DNA of 10,971 nt from Spirochaetaceae bacterium. Lineage in GTDB: Bacteria > Spirochaetota > Spirochaetia > Treponematales > Breznakiellaceae. Below the pieces are notes generated by a model. It did no database searches and had not been told where the DNA came from. It was given only the letters and a program-made list of their open reading frames with translations. Numbering within the stretch: position 1 is the first letter of the stretch; every line of letters begins with the position of its first letter. A program made the position numbers and the translations under genes. Below are positions 1 through 6,306 of the stretch, piece after piece. The DNA is taken from NCBI GenBank assembly GCA_031284295.1, contig JAITAE010000044.1, forward strand, positions 1-10,971, read 5' to 3'.

Positions 1-817
1 GGTCAGGCGGAGTATATACCGGCAACGAGGCTCAGGCGGCAAGTGAACAAAGGCGGTTGGATAACAAGCCAAGCCCCAGAATGGACGACCACGCGCTCAT
101 GAGGGAAATTACGACATTGTTCAAACAAGACCTTTCCCCGGATCAGATTTCAAACCGATTGAGGGTACTATACCCTGACCGGAAGGGAAAACAGGTGTCG
201 ACATCGACGGTCTACACTAATTTATACATGGAAACGGCGAAAGAGCCTTCGCTGAAAGAACATTTCCGGCGAAACCGCGCAAACGAAACGTGGTAAAAGA
301 CCGGCGTGGACAGATAATCGGACGAGTTTCCATCGAAGAACTTCCGAAAATCGTTGACTGGAAGTGCCGTATCGGTGATTGGGAGGGAGATGCCATTGAA
401 AGCGCCGGCAAAAAGACCTATATAGCCACGTTTGTCGACCAAAAAACAAAGTTTCTGTTGGCAAAAGTAACGGCGGACAAGAGGTCGGTGACATTGAACA
501 AGGCCGCCGTTCGCGCCTTCAGTTCAATACCCGCGACTATGCGGAACACCCTGACGGTGGACAACGGCAAGGAATTCGCGGGGCATCAGAGCCTATCACA
601 AGCCCTCGCAATCGACATCTATTTTGCGCATCCGTACCGCTCGTGGGAAGGCGGGCTTAACGAACACACCAACGGACTTATCAGGCAGTACCTGCCTAAA
701 AAAATACCGTTTGACAGCCTTACACAAAAACAGCTTGACAGGATCGTTGCCAAAATCAATAATCGACCACGCAAGGTTTTAGACTACCTGACTCCTTACG
801 AAGTTTTTTCGCCTTAA
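1..817 (+). pseudogene. IS30-family transposase, 5' end outside window, frameshifted
   Basis: DDE-type transposase that would cut and rejoin IS ends. The reading frame is open from the left edge (codons begin at base 3), so the true start is outside the window. The first segment, to the TAA at 294-296, carries the helix-turn-helix-like part (LSPDQISNRL). The second segment, in another frame from about 290 to 817, carries the catalytic core: GDWEGD, VDNGKEF and NEHTNG. The second Asp and the Glu are 33 residues apart, the spacing expected of IS30 DD(33)E enzymes. The frames join smoothly if one A is restored in the short A run near 272-275 (FRR-K-PRKRNVVKDRRGQI), so a single-base deletion is the likely break. 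At the 3' end, one extra T in the run at 804-809 would extend the frame into a FALKFALQ-like tail, which I recall as similar to other IS30 C-termini. Likely non-functional unless frameshifting occurs. Confidence 0.88.
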
Positions 818-831
818 AATTCGCACTTCAA

Positions 832-896
832 AAAAAATCCCGCGATGCAAGCCTATCTGCAAATTGCGAAAGCACGCCCATAAATCGGGATTTTTT
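832..896. terminator. 11-bp perfect inverted repeat, terminator-like in both directions
   Basis: AAAAAATCCCG at 832-842 is matched perfectly by CGGGATTTTTT at 886-896, with a 43-nt interior. The right arm ends in a T run, as in an intrinsic terminator, and the left arm gives the same for the other strand. It lies just after the transposase stop. The long interior makes it weaker than a classical terminator. It could instead be part of the IS end region. Confidence 0.4.
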
Positions 897-945
897 GCGT
901 CTATGTCTATGATAAATGTCAAACGGTTTTTGTAGAATTACCCCA

Positions 946-969
946 CCAAACCTTAGGGTTGGGATTTTT
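946..969 (+). terminator. Possible intrinsic terminator
   Basis: CCAAACC (946-952) pairs with GGTTGGG (957-963) across a TTAG loop with one A-G mismatch, followed by ATTTTT. The polarity would end rightward transcription from the transposase before it runs into the oppositely oriented antiporter gene, which ends at 1021. No clear T-tailed hairpin was found for the antiporter gene itself. Confidence 0.4.
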
Positions 970-1020
970 CATAACTCTTTTTAATACGTGATTTCCGGGT
1001 GTACCCCAGGCGAATCTATC

Positions 1021-3096
1021 TCAACATTCCTGCCTGTGTAACATTTCCACGATCCCGGTGGGGGTCTTTGCGTTTAGTACCTGCTCTATAATGTCTTTAT
1101 CCCTAAAAATCGTGTTTATCGCGGAAAGAAACTGTAGATGCCGGTCATGCTTTTTTAGCGGGGAAACGGTAAGTATCACTATGTGCGTCTTTTCGCTGTC
1201 CACAGAGCCAAAATCCACGCCGCTTTTTTTGATGCCTATGGCCACGGTGGTTTCTTTTACGCCTTCGGTTTTTGCGTGCGGTATAGCAATACCGCGTTCC
1301 ATACCGGTACTCACTATATGTTCACGCTGCAATACGTCATACAGTACGAGGTCGTAGTCATCCAGCTTTCCCTTGTAGGCAAGATGCTGTACCAACTCCG
1401 CTATCACATCCTCTTTGGTCTCGCCTTTCAGTTCCATAACGATGCAACTGGTTTGAATAAGGTCCAGTACGCCGCCCGGAATCGCGCCGTCCATACCGGA
1501 CAATTCTTTTTTCAGTACATCCGTGTACGACAGGTTTTTAAGTTTCACAACGGTGAAATGAAGTTCGATTATAGCCTCGTACACCGCCGTTTTTACAAAA
1601 TTCATGTTAGGCCCGGATGTCTCGATACGGACGGTATTTTCAGACTCCGTTATCGACAGCACGATGTCACCTTTACGCGCCTGCGAGATACCTTCGTCTA
1701 TATTCAGCATTTGAACAAAAAAGCCTTCCGCCTTTAGGTTGTTGAGCAGGGTATCCATTACGATGCTGGCGATAGCGTCTGAATAAAATTCCCAGCTTGC
1801 GGAGGCCGAGTCCTCCCCCATGCCGTCTTTTTTTGCCCCGGACCCCGGTATCTTGAGCGCTACATTGAGCAGCGGCGGGGCCACCAGCGTAGTAACCAGC
1901 GTCATCAAAATTATGATTGAAAAAAGCCGTTCACTCAGCACTCCCCACGACACGCCGATACCCGCTATTATCAAAGCCACCTCGCCGCGCGGTACCATAC
2001 CGGCGCCTATACGCAGCGCGCCCTTTATGTTAAACCCCAACAGCATGGCCGGCCCGCCGCAGCCTATAACTTTTGACAGTATCGCCACAACGGAATAGAT
2101 CGCTCCAAAGATAAGTACATCTCTTGAAAAAATATCCTTCACATTTACCATCATGCCCATCACGGCAAAGAAAACCGGCACAAAAAATTCGTAAAGCCCG
2201 TGCAGCCGCTCCTGAATCAGCGCGGCAATATCTGTTTTCGAGAGTGAAAGCCCCATCACATACGCGCCGATGATCATTGCCAGGCCGTATGACTCGAAAA
2301 TGCCGGAAAGTATCAGCGCCAGGCCGAGCGAAAGTATAGAAAAATCATAACTTTGTTTGAATATTTTAAGAAACGCGGCGATCTTTTTGGAAAAGACTAG
2401 CCCCAGAACGGTAAACCCAAGCCAAATCCCAAAAACTTTTCCCGCTATCCGTATTATACTGACCGCGTTGAACGACCCACTCTCGTCAACCAGCAGCGTT
2501 GTAAAACCCAAAACTACCGCGAGAATGATGATACCCAGCACATCGTCAAAAACCGCCGCCGCCAGTATCGTTACGCCCTCCGGCGAGTCCATCTTCTTTT
2601 GGTCTGACAGTATGCGGGCCGTAATCCCGACGGAAGTTGCCGTCGACATTACCCCCAAAAACAGGCAGACCGGATCCGTGACGGAATATCCCAAAAGAAA
2701 TACCCCCGCCGCGACACCGGATGTGAAGGATACCAGTACCCCGCCAATCCCAACTATTCCACCAGCCAACGAATAACGCAAAAAAAGCCCCAGGTTGGTT
2801 TCAAGCCCGGAGGAAAACAACAGTATTAAGGAGCCTATCGTAGAAAACGCGTACAGTTCAGGGCTTACTGCCATATTTCCGGCAAGTTCTTTTACAAAAA
2901 AAAGCCCATTCGGAAAGCCGGGCAGCGGTATGCAGCCCAACGCGAACGGGCCTATCACGATACCCGCTATAAGTTCCCCCAAAACTGACGGTATCCCAAA
3001 ATATCGTACTATCCGCCTGCCCGCACGCACGGCAAACAGAATTATCCCTATCTGTATAGTGAGGGTAGTCATTACCTCAGATATATGCATATTCAT
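1021..3096 (-). CDS. CPA2-family Na+(K+)/H+ antiporter fused to PTS EIIA domain
   Basis: Membrane cation/proton exchanger of 691 residues. Residues about 8-415 are a run of hydrophobic helices typical of the Na_H_exchanger fold, including the GIPSVLGELIAGIVIGP segment near 34-50 and an Asp-Asp pair at 184-185 (AVFDDVLG) at the expected ion-binding position; a DD pair is associated with electrogenic members. Residues about 433-520 form a soluble linker domain I do not recognise. Residues about 546-690 resemble a fructose/mannitol/nitrogen-type PTS EIIA domain, with the phosphorylatable His expected at 607 (RGIAIPHAK) and a second conserved His in KKHDRHLQF near 653. This suggests that transport is controlled by phosphotransfer, an inference from domain fusion. 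The start is the first of two close ATGs (3096 and 3090); the Shine-Dalgarno is weak (AGGG about 15 nt upstream), so the start is less certain than the gene. The frame is intact and no operon partner is visible. Confidence 0.93.
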   Translation of the reverse strand: MNMHISEVMTTLTIQIGIILFAVRAGRRIVRYFGIPSVLGELIAGIVIGPFALGCIPLPGFPNGLFFVKELAGNMAVSPELYAFSTIGSLILLFSSGLETNLGLFLRYSLAGGIVGIGGVLVSFTSGVAAGVFLLGYSVTDPVCLFLGVMSTATSVGITARILSDQKKMDSPEGVTILAAAVFDDVLGIIILAVVLGFTTLLVDESGSFNAVSIIRIAGKVFGIWLGFTVLGLVFSKKIAAFLKIFKQSYDFSILSLGLALILSGIFESYGLAMIIGAYVMGLSLSKTDIAALIQERLHGLYEFFVPVFFAVMGMMVNVKDIFSRDVLIFGAIYSVVAILSKVIGCGGPAMLLGFNIKGALRIGAGMVPRGEVALIIAGIGVSWGVLSERLFSIIILMTLVTTLVAPPLLNVALKIPGSGAKKDGMGEDSASASWEFYSDAIASIVMDTLLNNLKAEGFFVQMLNIDEGISQARKGDIVLSITESENTVRIETSGPNMNFVKTAVYEAIIELHFTVVKLKNLSYTDVLKKELSGMDGAIPGGVLDLIQTSCIVMELKGETKEDVIAELVQHLAYKGKLDDYDLVLYDVLQREHIVSTGMERGIAIPHAKTEGVKETTVAIGIKKSGVDFGSVDSEKTHIVILTVSPLKKHDRHLQFLSAINTIFRDKDIIEQVLNAKTPTGIVEMLHRQEC

Positions 3097-3162
3097 ACTC
3101 TATAGTTTTTTCCCTGTTTAATCCACCACACGACCGGACCCTTAAGTCCCTGCCCCGCTATT

Positions 3163-3288
3163 CCAGTGCACTAGAAAAACCTCCCAGTGCACTAGAAAAA
3201 CCTCCCAGTCAACTGTAAAGAAATTATGTCCGGTTATAAAGATTTTGTGTCCGGTTATAAAGAAATTATGTCCGGTTATAAGAACGTT
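3163..3288. repeat. Six contiguous 21-bp tandem repeat units of two related types
   Basis: Units start at 3163, 3184, 3205, 3226, 3247 and 3268, each exactly 21 bp. Units 1 and 2 are identical (CCAGTGCACTAGAAAAACCTC). Units 4-6 share TGTCCGGTTATAA. Unit 3 starts like the first type (CCAGT) and ends like the second (TAAAGAAATT), so it is a hybrid. On the - strand the array is open and reads as a seven-residue repeat (ITGHNFF, ITGHKIF, ITGHNFF, then VDWEVFL, VHWEVFL), ending at a TAA at 3142-3144. On the + strand the last three units read CPVIKIL/CPVIKKL. It sits between the divergent antiporter and glycosyltransferase genes, so it may be regulatory, a minisatellite, or the tail of a small repeat peptide; no convincing start codon was found for the last option. 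Confidence 0.9.
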
Positions 3289-3533
3289 GCGGCGGGTTGT
3301 GCGGCGGATGGGGGGTAGCGTGTTGGCCGGCGGCGGCTGGGGGGGGGCGGAATACCGCGCTTGCGCGGGATGTAGACAGGGGGGCGCGACGATTAGGCCC
3401 CTATGTGCCGAACGGCATGGAAAACAGCGCCCCCTTACTTTATAATCAGCCTCCTTAATCCGGTTACTACGGCTTTCATGCGCCCGCCCGCCTTGAAAAG
3501 TCCAGCTTCCATGGATAGGCTGTTTACGGGTAA
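3289..3533. other. GC-rich spacer with G9 tract and small hairpin
   Basis: No gene is supported here. The segment is strongly G-biased on the + strand, with G6 at 3310-3315 and G9 at 3339-3347. A compact hairpin, CCGCG-CTTG-CGCGG, occupies 3355-3368. On the - strand there is an AAGGAGG-like motif near 3450-3456, but no start codon at a usual distance. Open frames crossing this segment on the - strand run into the glycosyltransferase on the opposite strand and are treated as chance. Confidence 0.5.
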
Positions 3534-3539
3534 GTGAAT

Positions 3540-3912
3540 ATGATACCAAAAATAATTCACTACTGCTGGCTTTCGGACGACGCGCTGCCGGAAACATACA
3601 GGCGCTGCGCCGAAACATGGAAAGAAAAACTCTGTGCTTACGAATTTGTACTGTGGGACACAAACCGTTTTAATATCGACAGTGTTCTCTGGGTAAAACA
3701 GGCTTTCGATGTCGGGCTCTACGCCGTGTATACGATGGGTGGCGCCTACCTCGATACTGATATTGAGGCGGTGAAGCCGTTTGACGAACTGCTGGACTCC
3801 GGTATTATGCTTGCCTACGAAAATCACCGGAGCGGAAAACATCGAGGCCGGCTGTTTCGGCGCGCAAAAGGGGCATCCGTTTATAAAAAATGTATGGCGT
3901 GGTGTCCCATAG
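3540..3912 (+). pseudogene. GT32-type (DXD, OCH1-like) glycosyltransferase remnant
   Basis: N-terminal half of a sugar transferase of the Gly_transf_sug family, which moves sugar from a nucleotide donor, usually for surface glycan synthesis. The start ATG at 3540 gives MIPKIIHYCWLS, the usual family opening; a GTG at 3534 is also possible. The DXD metal-binding motif is present in GGAYLDTDIE. Three defects are visible. First, between VKQAF and LYAVYT about a dozen residues are missing that I expect in this family (an A-x-x-SDY-x-R stretch). Second, near 3821-3828 the frame must shift to continue as ENIEAGCFGAQKGHPFIKN, a typical family continuation. Third, homology ends at about 3894 and the shifted frame stops at TAG 3910-3912. 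Family members are usually around 230-260 residues; about 120 remain. It abuts another truncated gene in opposite orientation, so this is a recombination scar. Confidence 0.82.
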
Positions 3913-4223
3913 GCGAACGTCCAGCGACAACTTCACGCTGTCGGGGATCTTCTTGTTGTGCCGGACGCTGGTATTGGCGAAGTCGCGCATGGCGTCGATC
4001 GCCTCATCCTTTGCCTCGTTCTTGACCAGCCGCTTTGCCGAGGAATCGTCGGCCTCGTAAGCGGCGCGGGCGGCCAGGAAGGCGTCGATGGCCGCCAACA
4101 CCGCCGTTACTTCCGCCTGCTCCCAGCCGTAGGCGGTAAGCTGCGCGGAATCCGATAGGACGGCCTTCCACTTTTCGCATAAATCCGCCAGGTCCTGCTC
4201 CCGGTCCGTATCCAATCTGCCAT
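3895..4223 (-). pseudogene. Truncated hypothetical protein (MADWI...CEKW...family), 3' end lost
   Basis: Remnant of an Ala-rich, helical protein of unknown function. The body reads REQDLADLCEKWKAVLSD, then a helical stretch (AEVTAVLAAIDAFLAARAAYEA), then AKDEAIDAMRDFANTSVR and a segment ending LWDTTP at about 3895. From memory this resembles a family of hypothetical proteins of bacteria, including spirochaetes, that continues well beyond this point with a Pro/Thr-rich stretch; the rest is missing. The natural start appears to be ATG at 4223 (MADWI), placed 5 nt after an AAGGAGG Shine-Dalgarno, but it is out of frame with the body. One or two bases must be gained or lost between about 4206 and 4212. 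The first usable codon in the body frame is a TTG at 4215. Both the 5' frameshift and the 3' junction with the glycosyltransferase point to a dead gene. It is co-oriented with the two lipoprotein genes upstream. Confidence 0.68.
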
Positions 4224-4314
4224 AACTGCCTCCTTACTGCCGGAACCCGGAGGGTTCCGCCGTTAGCCCTTCCGGTTTTTTTCATTACCCCCGGGGATTT
4301 TACTATTACCCCGG
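4224..4314 (-). promoter_or_regulatory. Structured 5' leader with alternative hairpins before strong RBS
   Basis: Read on the - strand, this leader holds a hairpin with arms at 4309-4314 and 4291-4296 (CCGGGG/CCCCGG). Next comes an A7 run, then CCGGAAGGG, then a near-perfect hairpin (CGGAACCC-TCC-GGGTTCCG, 4241-4259), then AAGGAGG at 4229-4235 and ATG at 4223. The segment CCCTCCGG can pair either within the last hairpin or with the upstream CCGGAAGGG (one bulged A). Its CCTCC is also complementary to the GGAGG of the ribosome binding site. On the + strand the same DNA, ending in T7 at 4276-4282, resembles an intrinsic terminator. The structures are seen; a switching role is inference. Confidence 0.4.
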
Positions 4315-4393
4315 AGGGTTTTCCGCTACCTGTTCCCTGTTACGCGGCGTGGAACGTGCAGGCCTTGCCCGCGCCGTTCATTATTACGCTAGT

Positions 4394-5347
4394 TCACCTA
4401 AGCGGCACGATATTAACCGCATTGTGACCGCCGCCGCCGTATATGTCCGTGCTGGTCGCGGGCGTATCCTCGTCGACTTCCCACTCCCACTTGTAGTTGT
4501 CCACCGCGTCCGCGGCCCCGTCTACATAGATGGTCAGCGTGCCGCTGCTGTTGTCGGATGATTCGATTTGAAATAGCCGGCTTGTGCCCCCGCCCTCAAC
4601 AGGCAAAGCAGGCGGGTCCGCGGGAAGATACAGCTCGGCCAGCGCCGGGCATTCTTCAAAGGCTTGTTGGCCGATGCTGGTTACCGCGAGGAAGGACGCT
4701 TTCTCCAGCGCCGGGCAGCTGTCGAAGGCGTATGGGTTGATGATTGTCACCTTGTCGGCGGAAACTTCCACGAGTCCCGTAAATCTCGCGAAAGTCGAGT
4801 CCGTATTCTTATCTTTGCCGGTGACGCCCTGGGCTATTGCCGTGGCCGCATCAGGCAGGATGAGTTTCGTAATGTAGGGCTCGCCGGTATTGTAGGGCTT
4901 GCCGCCGACAGGGTTTCGCGAGTCGAACACACCACTGCCGTCCGCCTTCAGCGTTACCGCCAGCGTCGTTGCCGAAAGGTCCAGAGCCACGGTCTTACCG
5001 GCGGTTCCTATCGCGCTTAGCAACTGTGCCCAGGTAAACGCAGGATTCGCGTCGATGTAGAGCGGGACGGGGTAGGCAGGGCCTTTCACGATGGCCGCTT
5101 CAACCTCCGCGAGCGTCGTAAGGCCGAGCGTCGTAAGGCCGGGTGGCTGCGCAGGCGCGGGCGGCTGCGAATCGCTATCCTCGCCGGATTGGCCGCCGCC
5201 TTTTTTTTGGTCGCTGCCGGTTTGCTCATAGTCAGGCAGCGACTCACCCATCATCGCGTCGCACGATGTAAGCAGGGCAGCCCCTATTGATAATAGGGCC
5301 GCGAATACCCCGATAACGGTGCGCTTCTTTGCTTTGAAATAGTTCAT
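4394..5347 (-). CDS. Lipoprotein with BspA-like leucine-rich repeats
   Basis: Predicted surface or periplasmic lipoprotein of 317 residues, function unknown. The start ATG at 5347 follows AAGGAG by 6 nt. Residues 1-28 form a signal peptide (basic NYFKAKKR, hydrophobic core), with lipobox LTSC giving a lipidated Cys29. Residues 30-75 are a polar Gln/Ser/Pro-rich tether, including DQKK encoded by an A8 tract and a duplicated LTTLG. Residues about 118-245 resemble LRR_5/BspA modules (KTVALDLSAT, then YAFDSCPALEKASFLAVTSIGQ, then AFEECPALAELYLP). The C-terminus (LTIYVDGAADAVDNYKWEWEV) resembles the end of the upstream paralogue. It lies 52 bp after that paralogue's stop on the same strand, so the two may be co-transcribed. 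BspA-like repeats in other bacteria are linked to adhesion; a role here is inference. The frame is intact, in contrast to its paralogue. Confidence 0.88.
   Translation of the reverse strand: MNYFKAKKRTVIGVFAALLSIGAALLTSCDAMMGESLPDYEQTGSDQKKGGGQSGEDSDSQPPAPAQPPGLTTLGLTTLAEVEAAIVKGPAYPVPLYIDANPAFTWAQLLSAIGTAGKTVALDLSATTLAVTLKADGSGVFDSRNPVGGKPYNTGEPYITKLILPDAATAIAQGVTGKDKNTDSTFARFTGLVEVSADKVTIINPYAFDSCPALEKASFLAVTSIGQQAFEECPALAELYLPADPPALPVEGGGTSRLFQIESSDNSSGTLTIYVDGAADAVDNYKWEWEVDEDTPATSTDIYGGGGHNAVNIVPLR
5111..5140. repeat. 15-bp exact tandem duplication inside lipoprotein tether
   Basis: GAGCGTCGTAAGGCC occurs twice head to tail (5111-5125 and 5126-5140). On the coding (-) strand it produces a duplicated LTTLG pentapeptide near residues 71-79. 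The 15-bp length keeps the frame, so copy number would change only the length of the linker between the lipid anchor and the repeat domain. Confidence 0.9.
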
Positions 5348-5353
5348 AATACA

Positions 5354-5379
5354 CTCCTTACTGCGCGGCCTCCCCGCGC
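5354..5379 (-). promoter_or_regulatory. Leader hairpin and RBS of intact lipoprotein gene
   Basis: On the - strand GCGCGG-GGAGG-CCGCGC (5379-5363) forms a perfect 6-bp GC stem with a GGAGG loop. It is followed by AGTAAGGAG, with AAGGAG at 5354-5359, 6 nt from the ATG. The hairpin lies between the stop of the upstream paralogue and this start, so it could affect translation coupling or act as an RNA processing barrier. The sequence GCAGTAAGGAG is identical to the stretch before the truncated gene at 4223. Confidence 0.5.
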
Positions 5380-5399
5380 CGATTATCAGATTTAATCCT

Positions 5400-6238
5400 C
5401 TAGTTACTCTTAACCGCGAATACAACCGGCTTGTGGTTGCCATTGGCGGCGTATACATAGGTTATTTGGCCCCACTTATCCCCGTAGGCAGTCACCGCGT
5501 CCGCGTCAGGCACATAGATGGTCAGTCGGGCGCTGCCTCCGGTGCTGTCAAACAGCTTTGGGAGGGGGAAAACGGTCAGCTGCGGCGGGGCTGCGGGAAG
5601 ATACAGCTCGATCAACGCCCTGCAAGAGGAGAAGGGCGCATGGCCGATACTTCCCACCGCGCGGAAGTCCGCCGTGGTCAGAGCGCCGCAACCGTAGAAG
5701 GTGTAGTTGTCGATGTCTATCTTCCCGGCGGCGGAAACTTCCGCGAGTCCCGTAAATCCCGCGAAAGTCGCGTAAACACTACCGGCACCGGCACCCTTGT
5801 CTATTGCTGTGGCCGCAGTAGGCAGGACGCGTTTCGTAATGTAGGGCTTGCCGTCGGCAGGGTTTCGCGGGTCAAACACGCCGTTGTCCGATGTCGCCAG
5901 CTTCGTTGCCGAAAGGTCCAGAGCCACAGTCTTATCGTTAGACGCATCCCCATCACCGTCCGCGCAGGCGGCTTGTATCGCGCTTAGCAAATCCGCCCAG
6001 CCAAACTCCGACTCGGACGTCAGCGGCTGCGAATCGCTATCCTCGCCGGATTGGCTGCCAGCTTTTTTTGGTCGCTACCGGTTTGCTCATAGTCAGGCGG
6101 CGACTCACCCATCATCGCTCTCATCGCGTCGCAGGATGACAGCAGGGCTATCCCCCCTCCCCCCTCCCCCCAGCAGTAAAGCGCCCAATACCAGCGTCCA
6201 TACGCGGGCCGGGCTCTTCTTTGTCTTGAAAAATCCAT
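5400..6238 (-). pseudogene. Paralogous LRR lipoprotein, frame broken at simple-sequence tracts
   Basis: Upstream paralogue of the intact lipoprotein, with near-identical DNA around KTVALDLSAT and shared motifs YDEQTGSDQKK-like tether, YITK, ELYLPA and LTIYV. The ATG at 6238 follows AAGGAG by 6 nt, the same spacing as in the paralogue. As written the frame from 6238 ends at about 6020 (TGA), and the body (to TAG 5400) lies in another frame. Restoring A8 for the A7 tract (6063-6069) joins tether and body (DQKKAGSQSGED...). The signal peptide is also shifted. With one more T in the T5 run (6229-6233) and one GGGGGGA unit fewer (6151-6171), it reads MDFFKTKKSPARV, WTLVLGALLLGGGG, IALLSSCDAM, which is a normal signal peptide and lipobox. 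Three tract changes therefore separate the sequence from a lipoprotein of about 280 residues. It is a pseudogene, a contingency locus in an OFF state, or partly sequencing error. Confidence 0.8.
6151..6171. repeat. Heptanucleotide repeat (TCCCCCC)x3 in signal-peptide region
   Basis: Three exact head-to-tail copies of TCCCCCC (GGGGGGA on the coding strand). The unit is not a multiple of three, so gain or loss of a copy changes the reading frame of the lipoprotein that starts at 6238. Two copies would restore the hydrophobic frame leading into the lipobox. Confidence 0.95.
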
Positions 6239-6244
6239 ATAATG

Positions 6245-6306
6245 CTCCTTGAGGAAACAGGGAAATGTCAAATAGGGGAAGCCGCCGCAGGCGCCGCCAG
6301 GCGGCT
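6245..6306 (-). promoter_or_regulatory. Leader hairpin and RBS of broken lipoprotein gene
   Basis: On the - strand AGCCGCC (6306-6300) pairs with GGCGGCT (6286-6280) around a 13-nt GC-rich loop. It lies upstream of AAGGAG at 6245-6250, which is 6 nt from the ATG at 6238. A TTGACA-like hexamer lies at 6268-6273 on the - strand, but no -10 box follows at the right distance. This is the third - strand gene of the islet with a hairpin before its RBS. Confidence 0.4.

Noticed and set aside
852..868. Similarity of CCTATCTGCAAAT to CCTATCTACAAAT near 10296
   Set aside because: A 14-of-15 match is expected by chance about once or more in a window this size.
818..1020. Right terminal inverted repeat of the IS30 element
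   Set aside because: The left end is outside the window, so the terminal repeat cannot be matched.
3163..3288. CRISPR array
   Set aside because: The 21-bp units are contiguous with no spacers and no cas genes are nearby.
3142..3663. 173-codon - strand frame ending in the seven-residue repeats
   Set aside because: Its N-terminal third lies antisense to the well-supported glycosyltransferase and its middle is low-complexity; only the repeat tail is reported, as a repeat.
4345..4385. 13-codon - strand frame (MNGAGKACTFHAA) just after the intact lipoprotein
   Set aside because: Too short and no RBS; not separable from chance.
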